From contig JADKAE010000011.1 of the NCBI GenBank assembly GCA_016715405.1, positions 1 to 64,000 on the forward strand: 64,000 nt of DNA, given 5' to 3'. The first letter of the stretch is position 1. Every line of letters starts with the position of its first letter. The notes below the pieces were generated by a model, which saw only the letters and a list, made by a program, of their open reading frames with translations, made no database searches and was not told where the DNA came from. The stretch comes from Saprospiraceae bacterium (GTDB lineage Bacteria > Bacteroidota > Bacteroidia > Chitinophagales > Saprospiraceae). Positions 51,401 through 59,612 of the stretch are shown piece by piece. Position numbers and translations under genes: made by a program.

Positions 51401-51618
51401 AGCTGATGACGGTGTCGGTATCGCTGTTCGGCCTGATCCCCATCCTATGGGCCACGGGCACCGGCAGCGATGTGATGCGACCCATTACGATCCCCCTTAT
51501 CGGCGGCACGATTTCTTCTACGATCTACGTGCTGCTGGCCACGCCGGTGGTGTTTGAGATGATGAAGGAATGGGAGCTCCGGCGCAAGGGAAGGATTGAG
51601 ATTGTGGACGCGGAGTGA
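48451..51618 (+). CDS. cusA: CusA/CzcA-type heavy-metal RND efflux pump
   Basis: The 1,055-residue inner-membrane pump of a tripartite metal exporter of the HME-RND type. The start is WALHNRLIVIMLAAALFGWG with the conserved IDAIPDLSENQVIVFTEWMGRSP. The fourth helix carries the charged HME signature GVVVDDAIVMVENAYRHISE, used for proton relay. MPPLDEGSLLFMPVTLP opens the second periplasmic half. FGMAIETAMLMTIYLNEAM lies in the C-terminal membrane half. Copper/silver is more likely than cobalt/zinc/cadmium because an HMBD-type adaptor and DUF3347 accompany it, but the substrate is not proven. The frame is intact over its full length. Confidence 0.92.
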   Translation: MVKWLTTWALHNRLIVIMLAAALFGWGVLSVQRNPIDAIPDLSENQVIVFTEWMGRSPQILEDQVTYPLVSNLQGIPRVKNIRGASMFGMSFVYIIFEDDVDIYWARTRVAERLSFAQRLLPAGVMPTLGPDGTGVGHIYWYTLDAPGMDLAEQRALQDWYIKFALQTTPGVAEVASFGGFEKQYQIVVDPLKLQFYNLSLMQVMEAVRANNNDVGGRKFEMSDMAYVIRGLGYIKDKKDLEELAVATVDGMPVRLRDIATLQMGGEQRLGIFDENGNGEVVGGIVVMRYNENADEVIQAVKKKIKEVEKGLPEGVRFKTAYDRSVLIEEAITSVKNTLIEEMIAVSVVVLLFLFHWRSALIILIQLPISVAIGFILLEAFGISSNIMSLTGIALAIGVVVDDAIVMVENAYRHISERLHLSPDTKLDADQRLQLIERSSRQVGPGVFYSTIVVIASFLPVFLLTGMEGKLFHPLAWTKTFILLVDAVIAITLTPVLISLLLKGKLRPEEKNPLNHLLERIYTPILKWCLHWRKTTLVLMLAALATGFVLLSRLGSEFMPPLDEGSLLFMPVTLPDVSNSEIKRILQVQDKLISAVPEVSYVLGKAGRASTATDNAPISMIETIILLKPRNEWRAGVDKDSIINELNGLMQFPGVTNGWTQPIINRINMLSTGIRTDVGIKVYGQRPDSINLLAQSLKKALEGVPGVSDLYVEPITGGKYIDIHLKREELGRYGLSVDDVNAVIESALGGMTLTTTIEGRRRFSVNLRYAQEYRNSIQALRRLQVQTMDYGPIPLEAVADVQLNEGPPMINSENAMLRGAVLFNVRGRDLGSTVQEAQQRIQNSIDQLPKGYFLDWSGQWENQLRANRTLKLIVPIVIAIIFMVLYMTYNSVKEAMITMITVPIALVGGVVMVYAYGVNLSVAVAVGFIALFGMAIETAMLMTIYLNEAMSKLVALKGNSRDTITNADLRQYVIEGAAKRLRPKLMTVSVSLFGLIPILWATGTGSDVMRPITIPLIGGTISSTIYVLLATPVVFEMMKEWELRRKGRIEIVDAE

Positions 51619-51626
51619 AAGGGACT

Positions 51627-51712
51627 GTTGGACTTTGGGGACTGTTAGACTATTAGCTCTTGGTTCCAAAAGTCCAATAGTCTAAAAGTCCAATAGTCTA
51701 ATATTCTATAAA
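51627..51712. repeat. Self-complementary AGTCCAATAGTCTAA-type repeat
   Basis: GGACTGTTAGACTATTAG-like units on the left pair with AAAGTCCAATAGTCTAA units (twice) on the right, around a short loop at about 51661-51668. It lies between cusA and the TolC-like gene. Confidence 0.75.
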
Positions 51713-51722
51713 CTCGTTATCT

Positions 51723-52976
51723 ATGCATAAAACATTAATTATCATCGCAATCATAGCGCTGCTCCCGGACACAGCCAGGCTGCAGCCCATGCCCCTCCCT
51801 GCCATCCTCGACGAAATCGCCTTGCGGCACCCCATGCCGGCCATGTACGACGCGGCCATCCGGTCGCAGGACGAGGCCGTGGCGGGGGCGCGTAGCTGGA
51901 TGGCGCCTGAACTGAGCGCCGGCTTTTTGATGACGCCTTACAACCCCAACCGGTGGAAGGCCGATGCAGACCATTTTGAAGGCATGGGATCCTTCATGAT
52001 ATCGGCGCAGCAATTTATACCCAACCGAAAAAAACAAGACGCGCAGGCGGCGTATATGTCGGCCATGTCGGGTGTGGATCGCGAAAACAAAAAAGCCACC
52101 TTAAACCGCTTGTGGGCGGCCGCCAAGCGCAATTATATGGAATGGGGCGTATTACGCAAAAAACAGCGGGTACTCGGCGACAGCGAGCAATTGCTGCAAT
52201 TTATGGTAGAATCGGCCGAATTGCGCTACCGCAACGGCCTCGAAAAAATCAACGCGTACTACAAAGCCAAAGCCGCCCTCGCGCAATTGGCCTCGGAGCA
52301 ATTGATGCTCGAATCGGACATCGCCCAGAAGCGCATCGCCCTCAACGCCCTGATGAACAGGCCGCCCAACGCACCTTTGGAAATCGATACCATTTTTATA
52401 CAAAAAGACTACAGCAGCTGGGTCTTCGACAGCACCCTGCTGGCGGGCAACCGCAGCGACATCCGGGCCGTCGACCGGGAGATGCTTGTCAACCAGCTCA
52501 AAATCACCACCGAGCAGCGGCAGTTGCTGCCAGAATTCGGCGTGCGCTACGACCACATGTTCGCCTTCGGTACGCAGCCCTGGCAATTCACCCTCATGGG
52601 CATGGTGCGGCTGCCCCTGGCGCCCTGGTCGTCGGGCATGTACAAGGCCAACGTAGAGAGCCTCAAATGGCGCAACCTGGCCCTGCAGCAAGAGAAGCTG
52701 ACGCGCCTCAACGAGGCCTCCTCGATGGCCTATGCGATGCAGAGCGAGTGGGCTTTCGCCAAACGGCAACTCGAGCTCACCGAACGCCAGATTTTGCCGG
52801 CGCTGCGCCGCAACCTGCAGACCCAGCAGTTGGCCTACGAGCAAAACACCACCGAGTTGTTTATGCTGTTCGATGCCTGGGAGGCGCTCAACGAAACGCA
52901 AATGAATTATTACGACCAGTTGCTGAAGCTGCTCTTGTTGCAGACGCAATTGGAAGAAGTGCTGGAAATACGATGA
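51723..52976 (+). CDS. TolC-family outer-membrane efflux protein
   Basis: The outer-membrane channel of the tripartite exporter, 417 residues, like CusC. After a signal-like leader (LIIIAIIALLPDTARLQ) the protein is made of long amphipathic helices: one runs over LNRLWAAAKRNYMEWGVLRKKQRVL and SAELRYRNGLEKINAYYKAKAALAQL, another over LEEVLEIR at the end. The first half has the usual MTPYNPNR-like extracellular part and the second repeats the helix pattern. The family match is by architecture and operon position. No frame break was seen. Confidence 0.85.
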   Translation: MHKTLIIIAIIALLPDTARLQPMPLPAILDEIALRHPMPAMYDAAIRSQDEAVAGARSWMAPELSAGFLMTPYNPNRWKADADHFEGMGSFMISAQQFIPNRKKQDAQAAYMSAMSGVDRENKKATLNRLWAAAKRNYMEWGVLRKKQRVLGDSEQLLQFMVESAELRYRNGLEKINAYYKAKAALAQLASEQLMLESDIAQKRIALNALMNRPPNAPLEIDTIFIQKDYSSWVFDSTLLAGNRSDIRAVDREMLVNQLKITTEQRQLLPEFGVRYDHMFAFGTQPWQFTLMGMVRLPLAPWSSGMYKANVESLKWRNLALQQEKLTRLNEASSMAYAMQSEWAFAKRQLELTERQILPALRRNLQTQQLAYEQNTTELFMLFDAWEALNETQMNYYDQLLKLLLLQTQLEEVLEIR

Positions 52977-52984
52977 ATAGGGAT

Positions 52985-53098
52985 TTTTATTTTACCGCAG
53001 AGTTAAAAGGAGCTAATCGCAGAGTTTCGCGGAGTATAACAACATCTCTGCGGAACTCTGCGATTAACTCCCTTAACTCTGCGGTTAACAAAAACACG
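52985..53098. repeat. Large imperfect hairpin of CGCAGAGTT-type units
   Basis: CCGCAGAGTTAAAAGGAGCTAATCGCAGAG-like sequence on the left (about 52994-53037) is mirrored by CTCTGCGGAACTCTGCGATTAACTCC-like sequence on the right (about 53046-53095). The arms are about 42 bp. It sits between the TolC-like and the first adaptor gene. Confidence 0.85.
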
Positions 53099-53100
53099 TA

Positions 53101-54213
53101 ATGAGAGTACTAATAATAACCCTCGCCACCCTCACCGCCTGCCACCCGCAGCCCGGCGGCGAAACCCCTTCATCAGCCACGGAAGTCGACAGCGCGGCCC
53201 TGCAAACCCTGGTACAACCCGCCAACCGGGTAGTCAAAGCCGATATCCCCGCCATCACCCTGATGCGCAGCGCCGAAGTCGTCGAACTGGAAGCCGTGGG
53301 CCGCGTCGACTATGACACCCGCTTTATCGGCTCGGTATCCGCCCGGGTATCGGGGCGCATCGAAAGGCTGCACGTCAAATACCGCTTTCAGCCCATCGCC
53401 AAGGGGCAGCCGCTGATGGACGTGTACAGTCCCGAATTGCTCACGGCCCAGCAGAATTACCTTTTCTGCTCGAAAACGACCCCGACAATGCCGGCATGCT
53501 CGCCGCCGCCAGGGAACGCCTCAATCAACTGGGATTTTCAGCCAAACAAACACAGCAACTCGCCAAAGACAAAAAACCGGTGTACGCCGTCACCATCTAT
53601 AGCCCTTACAGCGGCCACCTCCACGAAACCCCCGGCGACATGCAGGCCGCGGAGGGTATGAGCGCAGGGGCCTCCCCTAACCACTGCACCGCTGAGTCTG
53701 AAAGAAGGCGACTACGTGCAGCGCGGCAGGCCGGTATTGACCGTCTACGACCCCCGCAAAACCTGGATACTGCTCAACATCTTCCCGGGGGATTTGCCGC
53801 TGACCCGGGTGGGCGACAAAGTGCGCATCCGCCCCGAATCGGCGCCCGACCGCGATTTCCGCGCACAGATCGACTACCTGGAGCCCGTCTTGCGGCAGGG
53901 CAACAAAGTCGCCATAGCCAGGGTGTATTTCGACAACACCGGGCTGCAACTGCCTATCGGCGACCGCGTGCGGGCCATCGTCTTCAGCCGCCCAGTAGAG
54001 GGCTGGTGGCTGCCCGAAGACGCCGTCGTAGCCCTGGGTTCGCAAGCCGGCGTGATGAAAAAAAATGGCGATAAATACGAGGCCGTAGCCGTACAAACCG
54101 GCCTTCGCACCAACGGCAAAGTGCAGATCACCGGCGGCTTGAGTCCCGCCGATAGCGTAGCCGCCAATGCCCAATTTCTGCTGGACAGCGACAGCTTTTT
54201 TTCGACAAAATGA
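53101..54213 (+). CDS. RND periplasmic adaptor, HlyD/CusB type (first copy, frameshifted)
   Basis: A membrane-fusion lipoprotein that links the pump to the outer-membrane channel. The leader LIITLATLTAC gives a lipobox. Barrel-sandwich segments read VGRVDYDTRFIGSVSARVSGRIERLHV and, after the hairpin, LKEGDYVQRGRPVLTVYDPRKTWILLNIF. The C-terminal part is a beta-barrel with GWWLPEDAVVALG. The frame is lost from about 53470 to 53690 and then restored; in that stretch the alternate frame gives GMLAAARERLNQLGFS and IYSPYSGHLHETPGD. This version has no N-terminal heavy-metal-binding domain. It overlaps the next adaptor gene by four bases. Confidence 0.82.
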
Positions 54214-55400
54214 ACAATAACATGCGATACATACTCCAATCCCTTACGCTGATGATCCTGCTCGCCGCCTGCAAACAGGACAACTCCGCCCTGGTCGACC
54301 CCGACGTATACTACACCTGCTCCATGGACCCCCAGGTAGTCGCCTACGAGCCGGGTAGTTGTCCCATCTGCAAAATGCCGCTCACCCTCATGCGCAAAGG
54401 CAAAGGAATGAAAGCCGGCGAAATACAACTCACCCCCCAGCAAATCCAGCTGGGCAACATAGCCTACGACACCGTGCGTTTGGGCGCTATCGGCGAAGAA
54501 ACCGCCTTCACCGCCACCCTGACAGCCGACCTCACCAAAACCTACACCCTCAGCGCGCGAATGGCCGGGCGTATAGACCGCCTGTACGTAAAAAGCGAGG
54601 GCAGCAAAGTGAAGAAGGGCGATCGCATCTACGACCTCTACAGCGAAGAACTGCAGGCCGCCAAACAGGAATACGTGCTGGCCCTGCAAAAGCAAAAAAC
54701 GCAGCAAAGCGCCCTGGTCGACTACAGCGAACTCGCCAGGCAGTCCCGCCAGAAACTCCTCCTGTGGGGCCTTAGCGAGCCACAGATAAACGAACTGGCC
54801 AAAACCGGGCAAGTGGGCAGCCATACCGCCTTCTACAGCCCCTACAACGGCTACGTGCTCGAAGTGAGCCAGGAAGAAGGCGCCTACGTCATGGACGGCT
54901 CGCCCATCATACGCCTCGCCGACCTATCCGGTTTATGGGTAGAAGCCCAGGTCCACGTCAGCCAGCTGGCTGCCCTCACGCCGGGCAAATCCGTCGCCGT
55001 GCGCCTGCCCGACTTCCCCGAATTATCTCTTCGCGGCCGCGTCGACTTCATCAACCCCGAGCTTAGCGCCGGCAGTCGCCTCAACCTCGTGCGCGTGGCC
55101 ATCCCCAATCCGGGCATGCAACTGCGGCCGGGACTGCCGGCCACCATCGTCGTGCCGGGGCAATTACAGCAGGCCCTCACCCTGCCCCTTTCGGCCGTGT
55201 TGCGGGGTGGCGGCGGCGCCCAGGTATGGCTGTACGAAGGCGACAACACCTTTCGCAGCGTAGCCGTAGAAACCGGCCTCGAAACCGCCGACCGCGTAGC
55301 CGTCACTACCGGCCTCCGGGCTGGCGACGTAGTAGTGACCAGCGGCGCGTATTTGCTGCAAAGCGAATATGTGATCAAGCGGGGAGCGGCTCCGGAGTGA
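54210..55400 (+). CDS. cusB: CusB-type adaptor with heavy-metal-binding domain
   Basis: A second membrane-fusion lipoprotein (leader LTLMILLAAC). After the lipobox comes a heavy-metal-binding domain with YTCSMDPQVV and GSCPICKMPLT, a Cys/Met pattern that fits copper or silver. The barrel-sandwich hybrid (ARMAGRIDRLYVKSEGSKVKKGDRIYDLYSEEL) and the coiled hairpin (QAAKQEYVLALQKQKTQ) follow. The beta-barrel and membrane-proximal domains end with LPLSAVLRGGGGAQVW and ATGLRAGDVVVTSGAYLL-like sequence. Two adaptors in one operon suggest they combine in a hetero-hexamer. The start overlaps the upstream stop. Confidence 0.92.
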   Translation: MNNNMRYILQSLTLMILLAACKQDNSALVDPDVYYTCSMDPQVVAYEPGSCPICKMPLTLMRKGKGMKAGEIQLTPQQIQLGNIAYDTVRLGAIGEETAFTATLTADLTKTYTLSARMAGRIDRLYVKSEGSKVKKGDRIYDLYSEELQAAKQEYVLALQKQKTQQSALVDYSELARQSRQKLLLWGLSEPQINELAKTGQVGSHTAFYSPYNGYVLEVSQEEGAYVMDGSPIIRLADLSGLWVEAQVHVSQLAALTPGKSVAVRLPDFPELSLRGRVDFINPELSAGSRLNLVRVAIPNPGMQLRPGLPATIVVPGQLQQALTLPLSAVLRGGGGAQVWLYEGDNTFRSVAVETGLETADRVAVTTGLRAGDVVVTSGAYLLQSEYVIKRGAAPE

Positions 55401-55404
55401 GGGG

Positions 55405-55466
55405 GGAGGGACTGGCGACTGTGCGACTTTGCGACGACTTTACGACTGTGCGACTGTGCGACTCGA
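55405..55466. repeat. GACTGTGC octamer array after the efflux operon
   Basis: GCGACTGT/GCGACTTT units repeat about seven times. Only one arm is visible. It lies after the stop of the cusB-like gene. Confidence 0.75.
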
Positions 55467-55574
55467 CCCGTGCATAACCTCACTCTGTGTCACTCCGTTT
55501 TATTCCGTTTAACGCTGCGGTAAAAAAACTATGCTTGCGCAAACAAAAAACAAAAAAAAATCCGATTTTTGAAC

Positions 55575-56153
55575 ATGCCAATGCTCACCATCCTAAAAAG
55601 ACTGGGAAACATGTTGCAAATAGACTTCAAGCCATTTCCTGACATCAGCACTGCGCGATTGCGGTTGCGGCAGCTTGGCTTGGACGATGCCCCCGGATTA
55701 TCGGAGTTGCGTTCCCACGAAAAAGTCAATAAATACCTTGACAGGCCCAAAATCCAATCCATCGAAGAAGCGCGGCAGATCATCCAATCGCTCAACCAGG
55801 GCGTGGCCAACAACAGCTGGATATTTTGGGCCATCACCTATCCCGATAGCGACCAATTAATCGGCACCATCTGCATTTGGAACATCTCCAAAAAAACCGC
55901 CACTGCCGATATCGGCTACGAATTGCACCCCGATCATCAGGGAAAAGGCATCATGCAGGAAGCTCTGCTGGAGATTTTAGATTATGGTTTTTATAAAATG
56001 AAATTAAAAAAATTGCAGGCATTTACACATAAAAACAACACCAAATCCCTCCAATTATTAATCAAAAACGGTTTTACAGAAGACCCGAAAGGCGTAGACG
56101 AAGCCGAGCCGGGGATGAAGGGGATGGTGTTGTATTCCTTGCTAATGTGCTGA
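55575..56153 (+). CDS. GNAT-family N-acetyltransferase, RimJ/RimL-like
   Basis: About 192 residues with the GNAT fold order. The N-terminal ISTARLRLRQLGLDDAPGL starts the fold. WAITYPDSDQLIGTICIWNI covers the central strands. The acetyl-CoA loop is read in IGYELHPDHQGKGIMQEAL (Q-x-x-G-x-G/A motif reduced to HQGKGI). The C-terminal AFTHKNNTKSLQLLIKNGF is typical of RimJ/RimL-type enzymes. The substrate is unknown; members acetylate ribosomal proteins or small molecules. ATG 55575 is used; the upstream TTG and the internal Met at 55611 are alternatives, and homology is clear only from about the latter. Confidence 0.85.
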   Translation: MPMLTILKRLGNMLQIDFKPFPDISTARLRLRQLGLDDAPGLSELRSHEKVNKYLDRPKIQSIEEARQIIQSLNQGVANNSWIFWAITYPDSDQLIGTICIWNISKKTATADIGYELHPDHQGKGIMQEALLEILDYGFYKMKLKKLQAFTHKNNTKSLQLLIKNGFTEDPKGVDEAEPGMKGMVLYSLLMC

Positions 56154-57600
56154 TGCGAACGAAGGGGGGCCCGCCCCGCTGGAGGGTCGGTGCTGATTTG
56201 CTGATTTGCTGATAATTTTAAAACCACAACCAAACCCACAACCCACACCCACCCCCCAACACCAACACAACCGCCCGATAACCGACAACCGACAACCGAC
56301 AACAATCATCGAATTTGTCACGCGTCACCTTGTCACCTTGTCACCACCGCAACTGCTCCGTGGCCGTCACCCCAAAACCGTACCGGCTGCTTTAGCTGCT
56401 GGAAAGCCACGTTGTTTGAATCGCAGATTACACAGATTTATGGATTACGCGGATAGGAGCGCTTGGGGATCATTTTTAATTAGGATGTGGGGGATGTTGG
56501 AAGGATGGGAAGGATGTTGGATGCTGGATGCTGGATGTTTGATTGTTTTTTTGAACGGACATCCGACAACAATCGTCGAATAGCGTCCTTTGCGAAACCT
56601 TGGCGTGCCTTGCGTTCAAATAAAATACGTGGCTTCGCTTGACCTTGTTAACGGTACCGGCTGCTTTAGCTGCTGGAATGCCACGTTGTCCGATCGGATT
56701 TAGCTTCCCAGGTAAGGCGTAGTGGAGCGTGGGATTTGATATGTGATTGTTGCACGACGTTTCAATAATTAGTAGCTGAACCGACAACCGACAACCGATA
56801 ACCGATAACCGACAACCGACAACCCATAACCCACAACAGTTTTGCCACGCGTCACCTTGTCACCTTGTCACCACCGTGGGTGCTCCGTGGCCGTCACCAA
56901 CTGAGCTATTTCCTGGCCGCCACCTCTCCGCATCATCCTTGATTCCGGCCACGTTGTCTGAATCGCGGATTACGCGGATTGGGGGGATTACACGGAAAGG
57001 AGCGCCTGGGGATCATTTTTAATTAGGATGAGGGGATGTTGGAAGGATGGAAGGATGTTTGATGCTGGATGTTTGATTGTCAATTTGAACGGACATGCTT
57101 CGACAACAGAAATCGTCGAATAAAGGCCTTTGCGAAGACTTGGAGTGCCTTCAAGCTTGTTGAAATAAAGATCAAAGGCTTTGTCCGCTTGGCCTGGGTT
57201 TAACGGTACCGGCTGCTTTAGCTGCTGGAATGCCACGTTGTCTGAATCGCAGTATTCTTTAGCTTGTCATGCCCGCCAGGGCATCTGTACACGTAGCGCT
57301 TAATCCAGTCGCTTGAGCGGTGATTGGTGTGATGGATTTGATTTATGTTATTGTTATAACGAAATGTGTTTAAACAATAATAAGCAACTGGAACCGATAA
57401 CCGACAACCGATAACCGACAACAATTTTGCCACGCGTCACCCTGTCACCACCGTAGCTGCTCCGTGGCCGTCACCAACTGAGTTATTCCCCGGCCGTCAC
57501 CTTGTCACCACCGTAGCTGCTCCGTGGCCGTCACCCCAACACTGTACCGGCTGCTTTAGCTGCTGGAATGCCTGGTTGTCTGAGTCAGCAACCACCTCGA
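56154..57600. repeat. Non-coding repeat island with about 550-bp composite units
   Basis: No gene is supported here. Two long, diverged copies of a composite unit run from about 56317 and 56848, with part of a third from about 57428. In order, each holds: CACGCGTCACC plus GTCACCTT octamers; GCTCCGTGGCCGTCACC; TACCGGCTGCTTTAGCTGCTGGAA followed by GCCACGTTGT (placed twice per unit); a GATTACGCGGAT motif; GGGGATCATTTTTAATTAGGATG; GGATGCTG heptamers; TTGAACGGACAT; AATCGTCGAATA and CCTTTGCGAA; then GACAACC/GATAACC heptamers. Smaller GCTGATTT units lie at 56190-56213. It joins motifs seen singly elsewhere in the window. Confidence 0.8.
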
Positions 57601-57693
57601 TCTTGAAAAAAAATATATAAGTCGTGCTTTCTTTCGCATTTTTCTAAAATATCCAGTAGTATGCATGCAGTGTTACGTATCAAAAGCCGTTTA

Positions 57694-57724
57694 TTGTATC
57701 TTATGGATAAATTTTATATTTTTG
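57694..57724 (+). promoter_or_regulatory. Bacteroidota-type promoter of the AT-rich gene pair
   Basis: TTG at 57694-57696 and TATTTTTG at 57717-57724 are 20 bp apart, a good match to TTG-N20-TAnnTTTG. The ATG of the next gene is 38 bp downstream. Confidence 0.65.
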
Positions 57725-57761
57725 GCATTATTAATTCTATTAACTTCAAGTAATTTTCAAT

Positions 57762-58115
57762 ATGAAACAACAAATAAACGTAAGTTTTTTGGACTTATCA
57801 TTTGATGAACTTTCAATAATAATTGGAAATAGTCTTACAGAGGAGGCTTTAGGTTCAAAGCCATTGAAAGATTCTGAAAAAATGGAAGTTGGAAAAAACT
57901 GGTTTGCTGCTAACCTTGGTAAGATAAAAGAGCTTGTTTGTAATAACGAAATTATACAAAAGCAGGTTTTTAAAGAAGGCAATAAGGAAAGGAATTTATT
58001 ATATGCTGCCGTCATAGATGTGATAAGTAGTTATTATGGCAGCTTGCCGGTGAGTGCTTTATCTGCTATGATAATTAATTACGGTCTGGGTAAGTTGTGT
58101 GATCAATTTGAATAG
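57762..58115 (+). CDS. Small hypothetical protein in an AT-rich pair
   Basis: A 117-residue, mildly acidic protein with no family I recognise. The middle region (about 40-75) is Lys/Asn-rich and helical. The C-terminal third (LLYAAVIDVISSYYGSLPVSALSAMIINYGLGKL) has two amphipathic to hydrophobic helices. Base composition is clearly AT-rich compared with the region before 57.6 kb. It has its own promoter and is followed at once by an HExxH protein, suggesting a two-gene unit in which this protein might be a partner or control element. Function unknown. Confidence 0.7.
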   Translation: MKQQINVSFLDLSFDELSIIIGNSLTEEALGSKPLKDSEKMEVGKNWFAANLGKIKELVCNNEIIQKQVFKEGNKERNLLYAAVIDVISSYYGSLPVSALSAMIINYGLGKLCDQFE

Positions 58116-58128
58116 CAAAATTAAATAT

Positions 58129-59305
58129 ATGAATGAAGAAGCTTTATATTCATTACATGGTGGTATAGCATATGAAGGTGATTTTCCGAAATGTCTTCCT
58201 CTTTCAATAATTCAATCCATTCAGGGTATATGTTATCATTATATCCCTGAATGGATCGATTATATAGATGGGAAAGAATTGGTAGTGGCGTTTACAAATA
58301 ATTTGTCACTTTCTGTGTTGTATCAAAAAACGGATGATAATGTTGGAATAATATTATTGCCAAAAGGACTTATTACCAGAGCTTACTTGTTAACTAAGGT
58401 GGTTTTTTCTAACCTTGATAAAGAAAGAAAACAATTTGTGCGGTTTGCTGCTCCAATTCCGGAAGATTATACCCATCATGAAATTTATATTCCACCAAGG
58501 TTAAGACCAATTTTTGCATCTTATAGTGATGCAAATATGCTCCTATCAGAATGGGAGGAACTTAACAGCAGCATAACTATTGATGAACTCAATAATGATT
58601 TCGTAGAATATACTACGGTAATGATAGTACTTCATATTATTTTCCATGAGCTTGGACATATTTCAAGAGGTCATAGGACCTTTTTGTCTTTACAAAAGTT
58701 GGCCAGCCATGAAAGTAGAAATTTTTTAAGTATAGATAAAATTAAACGAGCATTAGAAATTGACTCAGATAAAATTGCCGGTCAATTGATGAGTAAAATT
58801 ACAGCATTACAAATTCAGGAATACAAAGAGAAAGGAAATTATATTGACCATTTACCCTATATTGCTTATTGTACAGGCTTTGCTAATATGCTTGTATACA
58901 GTATTATGGATGTAGAAACAAGAGGTCTCGCCGCTTATAAAAATAGCATATACCCTCATCCGACAGTCAGATTTCTTTTTTAATATGGGGGCTTATTCAA
59001 AATGGATAAGAAAAACAATACCCGCAATGTTGCTACAGCAATGGCAGCTGTCAACTAATCAATCTATTATAGACTGTATCCGTTGTTTTCATTGGATGGT
59101 TTTAGAAGAATTATTAGATGATGAAGACTGGTGTAAACCTGAATTCATGCAGAAATATTGGATTTGCGGCATGCAAATGGTTGATTTCTCTATATCGGAG
59201 GAAATCAATAATCTTATATTAAAGGATATGGAAGCGGACTATTATCTCTATGAAACTGTTGCACATTCATTAGAACACTATTTAGATAACAATTGCCGTA
59301 AATGA
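58129..59305 (+). CDS. HExxH zinc-peptidase-like protein (probable frameshift)
   Basis: The zinc-peptidase motif HIIFHELGHISRGH (HELGH) is at about residues 175-188, and LEIDSDKIAGQLM further on could give the third ligand, as in gluzincin-type enzymes with an ExxxD pattern. Two helices rich in aliphatic residues frame the site. The first part (to 58983) ends in HPTVRFLF, a typical place for HP-x-x-R in such proteins. The second part (58985-59305; MGAYSKWIRK...) is all helical and reads on directly if one T is removed from the T-run at about 58975-58981 (HPTVRFLFNMGAYSKW). I therefore join them. The start could be the GTG at 58099, overlapping the upstream gene. The substrate is unknown. AT-rich like its partner. 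Confidence 0.65.
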
Positions 59306-59612
59306 ATTGTTTGGTACCTATGCGCTACTGTTATCACACATCTCTAACTTGATTTTCATAAACCGAGCCCCCCCACAATATAGCAAACACAAATCAAAAT
59401 TGACAATTATCAGCAATTACCCTGTTATTAATCACTCACTTTTGGAAAGAATTGCTTAATATTGCTCATTATCAAGAGAGGCATATCTAATAAAACGTAC
59501 CTGAGTAGATCATTTTGTGTATGAGAAACGGCCTTGGAGATGTTGAATCTCCAAAGGTAGTATTAAGTTAACTACCGTATAAGCAATTGACTATGATAGT
59601 TTAAAATCCATA
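59306..59612. other. AT-rich gap without a recognised feature
   Basis: About 300 bp with no supported gene, no TAnnTTTG promoter at a useful spacing and no clear repeat. The AT-rich composition continues from the upstream pair. Confidence 0.5.

Noticed and set aside
56206..57433. Small open frames in the repeat island as genes
   Set aside because: They are built from low-complexity repeats, lack start signals and domains, and differ between the diverged copies of the unit.
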